DNA of 10,468 bases from an uncultured Oscillospiraceae bacterium (GCA_900552605.1 USAR01000036.1:1-10468), one strand, 5' to 3'; positions 1-6,724 are shown, counted from the stretch's first letter. Translations and numbers: made by a program. Notes: generated by a model from the sequence alone, not told the origin.

Positions 1-1749
1 GCCGTCGCCGAAGGTGGTGTAAGAATCGCCGCAAATTCCCGTTTCTGCCGCAGGCAGCTGCGTTACTCCGATTTCCGGGGTTATGTTTGCGCGCTCACAA
101 ACAGTCATATGCAAGATATCGTTAAGCTTTTTGAAAACAGGCGGCTCAAATCGTCTTTCGCAAGCGGTTTCCAGGCGGTCGCGAAGCTGCTTGCGATTTA
201 TTATGTGATCTCCCACATTGTGCAGCTTTGCCTCAATTGTAACTCTTCCGAACTTATCGACCGAGCAGCCGCAATCTGTTGAAAGCAGCCCCATCTCACG
301 CAAAGCGCCTACAACGGTCTCTGCCATATCAAGGTCATAGTGCCTTGATGTATCAAACTCGTTTGCGAGGTCTAATAGCATATCCGAAATTCCGTCGAAC
401 TGATCCGAAACAACGCCGCGCACTTGTGTGATTCTTTCTTCCGCACGCATTCTTGCCAAGTATTCGCCGTAAACCGTCCTTAGCGTACTTTCCACTGTTT
501 TTGCACGCAGGCATTTTTCCGCAAATTCCGGTGCGCATTCCTCAAGTGTTCCGCCGCCCTTTCTTATGGAATCCGCAAGCGCGCCGAGAGCACGGTGAGT
601 TTCATCACGATTGGTTTCCCAACAGCTTATTCTGAAAGAACAACCGCTGCATGCTCTCTCCTCACAGCCGGTAAAAATATCGCCGGGTTCAGGCGACTGT
701 ATTCTTTTAAGTCGCTTTGCAACTTCCTCTATTGTGCCGGAAACATCGCCCAACGCACCGCTTGCATATTTCAGCCGCACAACAAGGCTCTTGCGCATAC
801 CCTCAAGGCTTTCAAGCCGCACAGGCGGTGTGAAAAATCCGGCGATAACGGTGCACACCTGCTTCGGCAATAGCAAAAACACCGCAATACCAAGCACTAT
901 TTCAACAATAAAAACAAAGCTTTTTTCATCAATACCGAAAACGCATATTGAAATAAAGGTGGGAATGGAAAATCCAACTATTGCAAGCACTCTGCCGCCG
1001 CTTGAAAAAAGACCGGCTATCATACCGCCTACGGCATAAAGACAAACAAGCTTTGCGTCATTGGAACTGAGTGCCGCTGCGAAGCCCACAGCAGTGCCTG
1101 CAAGAGCGCCGCCGGAAACCGCACCGAAGCGAGCGGCTGTTAAAACTGTTGCAACAATAAAGACCTTGCCGAGCGAAAATCCACCTACTGCAACCGGTAC
1201 AAGCGCTAAAAGCGCCATATCCGCAGAGATTATAACAGACGCCAGCTCCTCTCCGCCGAGACCGACGCCCGCCAGCGGATTTATTTCAAATGTCCTTGCA
1301 AGAAAATATGTAAGTCCGCCGGACAAAACACCCTCGCAAAGAAGCAACAGTGTATTATCCGAATTACTCATACAAGACACAAGGTTGCAAACCGTAACAG
1401 AGACCAGCACGGTAACAGCACAAAACGGGGCTGTTGTTGATAGTTTTTTGATTCCTGCTGTAAGCAACCGTATGCTGACAGCCGCAAAGAGCGACGCAAT
1501 GTATCTGAACGGAGTATCGCTTACGCCGAAGAACAGATATCCAAAAAATGAGCCTGTTGCCGCTGTAAGCGAATATTTCAGCGGCACTGCCGCCGAGAGA
1601 ATAACTCCGAGCGGTGTAAGGCTTGAAAGCAGCTTTACCTGCGAGCAAAGCAGTCCGCATACCGCCGCCGCCAAATGCAAAGCCACCGCGTGCAACGTTG
1701 TTCCTTTAAGCGGAACAGCGGACACTCCTGCTTTTAAATTTTCTTTCAA
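1..1749 (-). CDS. spoIIE: Stage II sporulation protein E (SpoIIE), PP2C-type phosphatase, 3' end beyond window
   Basis: SpoIIE is the membrane-bound serine phosphatase of the asymmetric division septum. It dephosphorylates SpoIIAA to release sigma-F in the forespore and interacts with FtsZ. The minus strand is open for 583 codons to the edge. Residues about 15-305 are hydrophobic and glycine/alanine-rich, matching the multi-pass N-terminal region. A SpoIIE-typical cysteine motif follows (C362, C367, C370, C376 then W377). Residues about 400-550 form the helical linker, and GICGDSYTTFGDG (571-583) is the first PP2C metal-binding motif. Bacillus subtilis SpoIIE is about 827 aa, so roughly 240 residues of the phosphatase domain lie outside the window. 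The start is TTG at 1749-1747, the first possible start after an in-frame stop. AGGAG lies 12 nt upstream, slightly long. The gene is transcribed away from the Cys-rich gene at 2218, from a probable promoter near 1890-1920. Family assignment is from motif recall and is firm. Confidence 0.95.
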   Translation of the reverse strand, partial: MKENLKAGVSAVPLKGTTLHAVALHLAAAVCGLLCSQVKLLSSLTPLGVILSAAVPLKYSLTAATGSFFGYLFFGVSDTPFRYIASLFAAVSIRLLTAGIKKLSTTAPFCAVTVLVSVTVCNLVSCMSNSDNTLLLLCEGVLSGGLTYFLARTFEINPLAGVGLGGEELASVIISADMALLALVPVAVGGFSLGKVFIVATVLTAARFGAVSGGALAGTAVGFAAALSSNDAKLVCLYAVGGMIAGLFSSGGRVLAIVGFSIPTFISICVFGIDEKSFVFIVEIVLGIAVFLLLPKQVCTVIAGFFTPPVRLESLEGMRKSLVVRLKYASGALGDVSGTIEEVAKRLKRIQSPEPGDIFTGCEERACSGCSFRISCWETNRDETHRALGALADSIRKGGGTLEECAPEFAEKCLRAKTVESTLRTVYGEYLARMRAEERITQVRGVVSDQFDGISDMLLDLANEFDTSRHYDLDMAETVVGALREMGLLSTDCGCSVDKFGRVTIEAKLHNVGDHIINRKQLRDRLETACERRFEPPVFKKLNDILHMTVCERANITPEIGVTQLPAAETGICGDSYTTFGDG

Positions 1750-1886
1750 GTTTAATCACTTCTCCTCATTTTAATTATCCTGTTTTTGGCCCTATCTGAA
1801 AAGCCAGGTTTTTGTGCAAGGCACAAAGCAACTCGTTGCAGATGAATTTAAAACAACACCTTCTTGCGCAATATTAAGTTATTTAA

Positions 1887-1919
1887 ATTATATACCGCAA
1901 AATAGAAATAATTTGTCAT
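1887..1919 (-). promoter_or_regulatory. Candidate spoIIE promoter, 21-bp spacer
   Basis: On the minus strand, ATGACA (1919-1914) and TATAAT (1892-1887) are separated by exactly 21 bp. The B. subtilis spoIIE promoter is a sigma-A promoter with an unusually long spacer of about 21 bp that needs Spo0A~P. The match in spacing, position and gene suggests the same control here. An alternative reading uses TATATA with 19 bp. Transcription would begin near 1880, leaving a leader of about 130 nt. Confidence 0.55.
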
Positions 1920-1966
1920 GACTTGATGTGAATTATTATAATATTTCTACGTTTAGTGTCCGGAAA

Positions 1967-1992
1967 TGTCGCTTTATTTCCAAATTGTCGTT
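1967..1992 (+). promoter_or_regulatory. Two TGTCG boxes, possible Spo0A sites
   Basis: TGTCGCT (1967-1973) and TGTCGTT (1986-1992) sit 19 bp apart, about two helical turns, and each matches 5 of 7 bases of the Spo0A box TGTCGAA. They lie about 50-75 bp upstream of the candidate spoIIE -35 element. The matches are imperfect, so this is suggestive only. Confidence 0.3.
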
Positions 1993-2108
1993 TGTATTTT
2001 TTAAAGCAAGTAAAAGTATTAACTGCCAAACGCAATGTCCGCTAAAAAAATGAATCTCAGCAATATATAAATACCCAAAAAACACGGCAGCAGCTCTTAA
2101 ATTGCCCG

Positions 2109-2137
2109 TAACAATAAATGCATGTTTTGAATATAAT
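2109..2137 (+). promoter_or_regulatory. Possible promoter of the Cys-rich gene
   Basis: TATAAT (2132-2137) is preceded, after a 17-bp spacer, by TAACAA (2109-2114), a 4/6 match to the sigma-A -35. The weak -35 could instead mean a sporulation sigma factor, but I cannot show one. Confidence 0.35.
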
Positions 2138-2217
2138 GCTGTTGAAGTAAATGCAGGCTAAGCGGCAACAATGTCGTCTCGCCTAACTTCGATTATTATT
2201 TAGGAGGATATATCCGT

Positions 2218-3042
2218 ATGGCAGATGTAAGAAACAACACCCAATCCCCCGGCAGCGCCTTTAAAGAAGCGGTATGTATTGACGCCGGCAGAGTCTACGA
2301 TTCCTGCTGTGATCGCGATTGCCTTGAAGACCTTCGTTGCTATTTTTCAAGCGAAGGTCAGAGCATTATTGAAAGTGCTTTAAACATACGTGCAAAAAAA
2401 GCCGAGGTTTTCAATGTTTATATAAATGTTGAGCCTGTAACATTTAACCGCGGCTATTATTCGTGCAGTCTTAACTTCTTCTTCCTTGTGGATTTTGATG
2501 TATTTACATCGCAGTGCACAAAGCCTGTCAGCGTCAGAGGTTTCTGCTGCTATGAGAAAAAGGTTATACTTTACGGCAGCGAGGGAAATGTTAAGGTATT
2601 TTCGAACACAAACAACTGCTGCAACACGTGCGACGATGTTTATCAAAACTCGGCAAACGCTCCGCGCTGCGTTGTGCAGGCTGTTGACCCTATTGCCCTT
2701 TCGGCAAGAATTTGCGAGCTTCGCAGCTGCTGCGAAAACAATTGCTGTGTTCCGCAATGCGTTTGCGAAGCCATCGGCGGCACGGTTAATATGTCGCAAG
2801 AGCTCGGCACTCCCACAGTGCTCGTAACTCTCGGACTGTTCTCGATCGTGCAGCTTGTAAGAAATGTGCAAATGCTCGTTCCTGTGTATGATTTCTGCAT
2901 ACCCGAAAAGCAGTGTCAGGATTCAACAGACCGTCCCTGCGATGTATTTTCAAAAATACAGTTCCCCACAGAGGACTTCTTCCCGCCGCGCTCGGCAAGC
3001 GATGACTGCGGCTGCGGCTGTAAGGCAAATACCTGCGATTAA
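2218..3042 (+). CDS. Cysteine-rich conserved protein of Clostridia, function unknown
   Basis: This is a 274-aa protein with no signal peptide or membrane segment. It has 27 cysteines (about 10%), many in CC pairs or CxC/CxxC spacing: residues 20-40, 105-160, a cluster around 190-215, and a CGCGC-rich tail. Between the cysteine clusters are beta-strand-like stretches (the VYINVEPV region, the EKKVILYGSEGNV region, and a VLVTLGLFSIVQLV region near 220). I recall similar unnamed proteins from gut Oscillospiraceae, but cannot name a family. The ATG is preceded by AGGAGG at 10 nt. It lies head-to-head with spoIIE and is closed by the terminator at 3089. Cys-richness and context fit a disulfide-crosslinked spore surface protein; that is inference. 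A metal-binding role is an alternative. Confidence 0.85.
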   Translation: MADVRNNTQSPGSAFKEAVCIDAGRVYDSCCDRDCLEDLRCYFSSEGQSIIESALNIRAKKAEVFNVYINVEPVTFNRGYYSCSLNFFFLVDFDVFTSQCTKPVSVRGFCCYEKKVILYGSEGNVKVFSNTNNCCNTCDDVYQNSANAPRCVVQAVDPIALSARICELRSCCENNCCVPQCVCEAIGGTVNMSQELGTPTVLVTLGLFSIVQLVRNVQMLVPVYDFCIPEKQCQDSTDRPCDVFSKIQFPTEDFFPPRSASDDCGCGCKANTCD

Positions 3043-3088
3043 AACTGCTTAATTCCCCAAGCATTGAAAATAAAATTATAAGTGCACA

Positions 3089-3135
3089 AAAGCGCAGCAC
3101 CTAAGGATAAAAGCCTTAAGTGCTGCGCTTTAGAT
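3089..3135 (+). terminator. Bidirectional terminator between convergent genes
   Basis: A 12-bp stem (3089-3100 with 3120-3131, core AGCGCAGCAC) continues through a C/A mismatch into TAAGG/CCTTA, with a 7-nt loop. T-rich sequence follows on the plus strand and an A-rich run precedes it, so it can end both the Cys-rich gene and the leftward hydrolase gene. Confidence 0.85.
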
Positions 3136-3152
3136 ATTATTTTTTCTTTTAT

Positions 3153-3845
3153 TTACTTTAGCTTCGGCTTGATTGCTGCCCAAAATTTTTCTGCAATCTC
3201 TTTCATTCCTTTATCGTTGGGGTGATTATACATTCCGTGCGTATCTTCTTTATCGCGTATATCTCCGAGAGTTATAAATGAATCGCCGTATTTTTCGGCA
3301 ACCGCCTTTTTCTCGCTGTCAAGCACAGGGCGAATGTAAAACCCTTCCGAATGAAACACCATTGCATTTTCATTTTTGCTGCAAAGATAGTTCCTTAAAT
3401 ACTCATAAGCCTCACCGAATTTTACCGAAGGTTTTTTGTCGTCATCATAATCTTTTGAAACATTTGCGCCGAAAAACATAATGATGATATCCGGCTTAAA
3501 ATCCTTTGCGACAGGATAAAGCTCATCAACGATTTCTTTGCTGAAAGCGCGCTCGAAGTTTGCCACTTGAGTTATACAATATGAAACATCGGGTCGGTAT
3601 TCCCTTTTGATTTTTTCTACAATCAAGTGGACATAGTCATTTTCAGGCTTTGTTGCTGCCATTCCGCAATCGTTAAACCAATTTATGCTTGGTTTCGGGC
3701 TGTGCTTTGTAATGGAATTACCTACAAACATAACTTTAAATCCGCCGTTGCCGTAAACATAAACGTCGCTTTGATTTTGGTTAGATGACGGAACAACATT
3801 TTCCTGCAAGTTTTTCACAATTTTCACCACCGAAAAAATAAACAT
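3153..3845 (-). CDS. SGNH/GDSL-family hydrolase-like protein
   Basis: This is a 230-aa protein with the block order of SGNH esterases/lipases. Strand-plus-nucleophile motif VMFVGNSIT (38-46, Ser44) is followed by IIIMFFGAN (120-128, the G-x-N oxyanion block) and NHPNDKGM (207-214, catalytic His208). The usual Asp three residues before the His is not present (M205); D201 may serve, so activity is not certain. No signal peptide is visible, which suggests a cytoplasmic enzyme acting on an unknown ester or sugar. The start is unclear. ATG at 3845 has no close ribosome binding site and sits in a CCGAA/TTCGG hairpin. GTG at 3818 (codon 10) is preceded by GGTGG at 8 nt and gives MKNLQENVVPSS, which I think more likely. 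A consensus promoter lies at 3902-3930; the gene stands alone and ends at the shared terminator. Confidence 0.85.
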   Translation of the reverse strand: MFIFSVVKIVKNLQENVVPSSNQNQSDVYVYGNGGFKVMFVGNSITKHSPKPSINWFNDCGMAATKPENDYVHLIVEKIKREYRPDVSYCITQVANFERAFSKEIVDELYPVAKDFKPDIIIMFFGANVSKDYDDDKKPSVKFGEAYEYLRNYLCSKNENAMVFHSEGFYIRPVLDSEKKAVAEKYGDSFITLGDIRDKEDTHGMYNHPNDKGMKEIAEKFWAAIKPKLK

Positions 3846-3901
3846 TTCGGAAAGTGTGACGCCGAATCCGGTCCGAGAGTCCCACCTCCCTAAGCAATAA
3901 C

Positions 3902-3930
3902 ATTCTATCTCAGCATATTTGCTTTGTCAA
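3902..3930 (-). promoter_or_regulatory. Sigma-A promoter of the SGNH hydrolase gene
   Basis: On the minus strand, TTGACA (3930-3925) and TAGAAT (3907-3902) are separated by 17 bp. Transcription would start near 3895, giving a leader of about 50-75 nt depending on which start codon is used. Confidence 0.8.
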
Positions 3931-4440
3931 GTTTAAAATGAGTATCCCTTATATATTAAACGTTTACCGTATGTTTACCCGTCTTTTTTTGCGCTATCGA
4001 AGTCACTATAAGAAGTATTGTTTCGATTTTCAAAACACGCTAAGCAAACACGAATTATTGTTTTTTGGAATAACGCTTCCGTTACACTTTTATACGGTAG
4101 CCCGCAAGACGGGCATGCTCCCGCGCCGCGCGCACGTTTTTGCTTTATATAAACGACGCTTTTCCTCTTTATTGTATTTTGTGCAGAGTCAAAGCGTTAC
4201 CGTAATTCATAAAAAACGGGAAGCGGCGCCGACTTTGTCGGCGGCGTCATCGCCATTTTGGCGATGCGCGCGGCGCGGGAGCATGCCCGTTTTGCGGGTT
4301 GCCGCCAGATGAGATAATTTGGCATTACGTTAGACGAACATCTGTGAATTTGCCTTGCTTTTCAGACGAGAGTAACAAGCCGACCAACACTTTTTATGTT
4401 TATTTTGATTTACAAATAATATAAAATGCCGTTAACGCGC
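3931..4440. other. Non-coding stretch with long inverted-repeat element
   Basis: No credible gene is seen. The plus-strand frame at 3938-4312 is open but has no ribosome binding site and runs through the inverted repeat at 4101-4298. The parts outside the repeat (3931-4100 and 4300-4440) are AT-rich with no feature I can support. Confidence 0.6.
4101..4298. repeat. Long GC-rich inverted repeat enclosing two hairpins
   Basis: Two 33-bp arms (4101-4133 and 4266-4298) are reverse complements at 32 of 33 positions; the one difference would be a G-U pair in RNA. The arms contain CCCGCAAGACGGGCATGC followed by a GC-only block. Between them are two perfect small hairpins, GCCGAC-TTT-GTCGGC (about 4228-4242) and CATCGCC-ATTTT-GGCGATG (about 4248-4266). 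The arms are far more GC-rich than their surroundings. It could be a non-autonomous mobile repeat or a structured RNA; no transposase or target duplication is evident. Confidence 0.8.
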
Positions 4441-4478
4441 AAAAAGCCGCAATCTAAAAAGACAACGTCTCTTTGCGG
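4441..4478 (-). terminator. Terminator of the leftward mobile-element cluster
   Basis: On the minus strand, CCGCAA (4478-4473) pairs with TTGCGG (4452-4447), enclosing a GAC/GTC inner pairing, followed by CTTTTT. It lies about 70 nt past the stop of the DUF3789-like gene. Confidence 0.6.
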
Positions 4479-4544
4479 GAATAAAGAAATATTCGAGACA
4501 AGCTATTTAAAACACGCTGCCGTACCGCAAAATGCGACAGCTGC

Positions 4545-4712
4545 TTACTTTGATTTATAAGAGATTTCTTCCTGTTGTTTCTTTTCATCATCCGATAAAT
4601 CATTGCTTTTAGCAGATTTATGACCGGAGTTGATCTGCAGCATACACATCATAACAATACCGATGCAGCTGCCTATAACTATGCCTATTGCCAAAAAAAG
4701 TACGTATTTCAA
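4545..4712 (-). CDS. DUF3789-like small membrane protein
   Basis: This 55-aa protein starts with TTG at 4712-4710, preceded by a perfect AGGAGG 7 nt upstream. Residues 2-26 form one transmembrane helix (KYVLFLAIGIVIGSCIGIV, then MMCMLQIN). The remaining 29 residues are charged (KSAKSNDLSDDEKKQQEE) and probably cytoplasmic. The helix-then-MMCxLQIN pattern is what I recall of DUF3789, a family of unknown function typical of Tn916-like and other Firmicutes mobile elements. It lies 54 nt after the secreted protein gene and is the last gene of the leftward cluster. It supports a mobile-element origin for this block. Confidence 0.8.
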   Translation of the reverse strand: MKYVLFLAIGIVIGSCIGIVMMCMLQINSGHKSAKSNDLSDDEKKQQEEISYKSK

Positions 4713-4766
4713 AGAATGTCCTCCTTTTTGATATCCCCACAGCTTACGAGAATCTGACCATAAAAA

Positions 4767-5417
4767 CTATTGCGAAACAACAGCAGTGCTGCTTGTTAAC
4801 GACTCCTCTGATTTATTTTTAACAGCTTTTGCAAAAGTATCAGCGCTGTTTATTTCACTTTGAGCTTTTTGTTTTTCATTTTCTGTTTTTTTGGCAGAGT
4901 TTTGAGAAGATTGCGCTGTGCTTTCGGTCACGCTTTTATCTGTGCTTTTGCTATGTTGCACGGTTTTGTCATCGTTGTTTTTCGTGCCGACGCCTGCGCT
5001 TAAACTGTTTTGTGTCGGTGTAAGGTCCATTTCGTTTTTAAGTGTATTATCATCATTTCTTACAGCGCACGTTCCCCACATCGGCTGAATAGTTATGTTG
5101 CCGTTTATGCCTGCCTTTGCAGAAAATTCAATCGTGCTCCCGTTTGACAGCTGTTCCGTATAATATTTTTTATTCTCAAATTCAACAATGCAATATCCGT
5201 TTTCGGCAGTGCCGTTCGGTGTTATTGTAACAGCGTACTTGTTGCCTCTTAAAACAGCAGCTTTAAAAACGCCGCCATCATCGGTAACGTCGGCATCGTT
5301 TTCTCCCGTCTTTGCCGAAACCTCAACCGTATACTGTGCGGTTTTAATTTTTGCCGTATCGTTTGCGGTGGTTGCCGTAAACCAAGCCCAGCTTGCACCG
5401 CAAATGCAAACGACCAA
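4767..5417 (-). CDS. Secreted/anchored protein with AWFTA-type signal region; true start unclear
   Basis: The first possible start is TTG at 5417, giving 216 aa, but it has no ribosome binding site and would cut into a hydrophobic segment. The same frame is open upstream to 5516 and encodes KKKENNSSVLCIIAPSL then IDIFILVVCICGASWAWFTA, a complete membrane/signal segment, with no ATG, GTG or TTG before 5417. The AWFTA ending followed by a TAQYTVEV strand resembles SipW-dependent and TasA-like secreted proteins. A beta-rich domain follows to about residue 115 (GYCIVEFENKKYY, ITIQPMWGTC), then about 100 residues of Ser/Lys/Glu-rich low complexity without an LPXTG motif. It is probably translated by frameshifting from the upstream membrane protein gene, or has lost its start. 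Function is unknown; a surface or spore matrix role is inference. Confidence 0.65.
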   Translation of the reverse strand: MVVCICGASWAWFTATTANDTAKIKTAQYTVEVSAKTGENDADVTDDGGVFKAAVLRGNKYAVTITPNGTAENGYCIVEFENKKYYTEQLSNGSTIEFSAKAGINGNITIQPMWGTCAVRNDDNTLKNEMDLTPTQNSLSAGVGTKNNDDKTVQHSKSTDKSVTESTAQSSQNSAKKTENEKQKAQSEINSADTFAKAVKNKSEESLTSSTAVVSQ

Positions 5418-5446
5418 AATGAAAATATCTATTAATGACGGAGCAA

Positions 5447-5740
5447 TTATGCATAAAACACTGCTGTTATTTTCCTTTTTCTTGCACCATTGCGGTGATA
5501 AAACAGATTGTAAAGCTTAAGCACATTGCCCTCGTTAACAAATGGCAACAAGCAAAGATAATGACACCGCAGCTCTCTGCGCCAGTAACGATATTCGCCG
5601 TAATCTACGGCGCGGCGCTTTTCAGATTTAATGTATCGCGTTTCGCGATTGAAGTTTTTAAAAAACTCGGCAGCCTTTATAGCCAACAGAACAGCGGCAA
5701 TTACAAGCAGCATAAGCCAAACTATAATTGCGTCGTTCAC
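5447..5740 (-). CDS. Small membrane protein, possibly joined to the next gene by a frameshift
   Basis: From GTG at 5740-5738, preceded by GGTGG at 8 nt, this reads 97 aa. One transmembrane helix (NDAIIVWLMLLVIAAVLLAI) is followed by an amphipathic, charged region (KNFNRETRYIKSEKRRA) and a YWRRELRCHYLCLLPFVN motif, then a short tail. I recall similar conserved proteins in Oscillospiraceae, of unknown function, often before an AWFTA-type secreted domain. The frame is also open upstream into the integrase remnant, so the two are fused. At the 3' end an A5 run (5480-5476) allows a -1 shift into the downstream frame: GARKRK becomes GARKKKENNSS and continues into the signal segment of the secreted protein. 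Without the shift it ends at 5447. Confidence 0.6.
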   Translation of the reverse strand: MNDAIIVWLMLLVIAAVLLAIKAAEFFKNFNRETRYIKSEKRRAVDYGEYRYWRRELRCHYLCLLPFVNEGNVLKLYNLFYHRNGARKRKITAVFYA

Positions 5741-6223
5741 GTTATTTTCCACCGCTTTAAGTGATGGAAAACATGTTGTGATATGCTTTATAATGCCGTT
5801 TAAAAAAACCAAGATATCGCGAACGGACTTTGGTGACAGTCCGTCTTCAAAAAGCAGTTTGTTTGAAAAGTCATCAATTACAGCGGTCGTTAAAGCAAGA
5901 GGCAGCAATCCGCCGAGCTTGGGTTTTATGTGCTTTGCAACGACCGTATCGTATTTAACTAAAGTGGATTCACGCACAATCTGCTTGCGCGAGCGCAGCC
6001 ATTCGTCGCAGTAATATGCAAAGTGTCGGTTTTTACCCGCTGCCGGTGCAGCAAAACCGTTTAAAAGCTGTGCTTTGCAAAGTGTGACCTTTTCCTTTGC
6101 CTGCTTGTAGGTTTTGCCGTAGCAAAAACCGTATTTAGCTTTACCCGAAAGCTCATAACCTTTTATATATCGTGCCTCCCAGCGACCGTCTTTTCTTTTA
6201 AATATGTTTTCACCTTTTCTAAT
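5741..6223 (-). pseudogene. Tyrosine recombinase (integrase) N-terminal fragment, catalytic domain lost
   Basis: The frame reads IRKGENIFKRKDGRWEARYI, then KGYELSGKAKYG...GKTYKQAKEK. This is the classic N-terminal arm-binding domain of Tn916/phage-type integrases in Firmicutes. A SAM-like core-binding domain follows (YYCDEWLRSRK, STLVKYDTVVAKHI, LSPKSVRDILVFLNGIIKHI). After about 160 residues, just past FPSLKAVE, the frame runs directly into the small membrane protein. The whole catalytic domain (R...HxxR...Y) is absent, so it cannot recombine. The start is ATT at 6223-6221, at the ideal 8-nt distance from GGAGG (6236-6232), where relatives have ATG-AGA-AAA-GGT. No ATG, GTG or TTG lies in frame before 5977. 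ATT may be a start-loss mutation or a rare start codon. Confidence 0.85.
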
Positions 6224-6394
6224 TTTTTTAACCTCCGTATATTTTTTTGTTTTTTCAGAAAGATGCTATGTTTTTTGACTGAATATTTGACTGCAATAAG
6301 TAAGTTTTTGAAAGTGTTTACTAAAATTTTATCATTGATGATATATCAATTTCAGAGCTTTTTTCTAAAAATACAAACAAATTGTATATTTTTC

Positions 6395-6423
6395 TTGCTT
6401 TTTAAGTAAAATGATGCTATAAT
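6395..6423 (+). promoter_or_regulatory. Consensus sigma-A promoter with no downstream protein gene
   Basis: TTGCTT (6395-6400) and TATAAT (6418-6423) are separated by exactly 17 bp. Transcription would start near 6430. No reading frame with a ribosome binding site follows before the terminator at 6676. Confidence 0.75.
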
Positions 6424-6429
6424 ACGAAT

Positions 6430-6724
6430 GTGAAATCGGCATTATGTCATTCTCAGAGGGGGAAACTCTGCGAAAAAACAATTACATAAAAATATAAAAA
6501 TACCGCCTTGGATTTTCTTGTTGCAGAGGTGGTTGCAAACCAATGCTAACCTAACTGCAAAAGCCAAAGCGGTATTACTTTATCACGAACAATTACTATA
6601 TAAAAGATTATCATATAAAGTAAAAATTCGCCGCTAGCAAGCTTTTAAATGTTTCGAAATAGGGCGATAAATAATAAGGCAGCGCTGCACAAAACAAAAA
6701 ACAATTTGTGCAGCGCTGCCTTTT
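6430..6724 (+). ncRNA. Candidate structured small RNA, about 290 nt
   Basis: It is bounded by the promoter at 6395-6423 and the terminator at 6676-6724. Elements within: a small hairpin CAGAG...CTCTG (6454-6470); a long nested stem AATACCGC/GCGGTATT (6499-6506 with 6569-6576), then TTGG/CCAA, TTGCAG/CTGCAA (6521-6526 with 6555-6560), AGGT/ACCT and GGTT-GCA-AACC; an ACTTTAT/ATAAAGT repeat (6577-6621); and TCGCC/GGCGA near 6629-6667. I do not recognise it as 6S, tmRNA, RNase P, SRP or a known riboswitch. Alternatively, the 6499-6576 hairpin is a leftward terminator, because a T-rich run follows it on the minus strand. Confidence 0.5.
6676..6724 (+). terminator. Strong Rho-independent terminator
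   Basis: An 18-bp perfect stem (6676-6693, AAGGCAGCGCTGCACAAA, with 6705-6722) has an 11-nt A-rich loop and a TTTT-CTATATTTTT tail. It ends the transcript from 6395. Confidence 0.9.

Larger units (their letters stand above)
1750..2217. other. Divergent intergenic region between spoIIE and the Cys-rich gene
   Basis: I see no gene in this 468-bp stretch. It holds the leftward candidate spoIIE promoter (1887-1919), two TGTCG-containing boxes (1967-1992), a weaker rightward promoter (2109-2137), and two adjacent small perfect hairpins: a 7-bp stem with AAG loop at 1811-1827 and GCAAC-TC-GTTGC at 1828-1839. The hairpins would lie in the spoIIE 5' leader, about 130 nt long. The rest is AT-rich. 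Confidence 0.6.

Noticed and set aside
611..1774. Plus-strand reading frames opposite spoIIE
   Set aside because: They are antisense shadows of spoIIE; they lack ribosome binding sites and the minus frame carries clear SpoIIE motifs.
2380..2871. Minus-strand 163-aa frame
   Set aside because: Shadow of the Cys-rich gene, whose plus frame has AGGAGG, a promoter and a terminator.
3938..4312. 124-aa plus-strand frame
   Set aside because: It has no ribosome binding site, runs through the GC-rich inverted repeat, and its composition changes abruptly there; not protein-like.
6531..6576. c-di-GMP (GEMM) riboswitch, because of GCAAACC and TGCAAAAGCC
   Set aside because: The spacing and the GACGCAAAGCC core do not match, and no regulated gene follows before the terminator.
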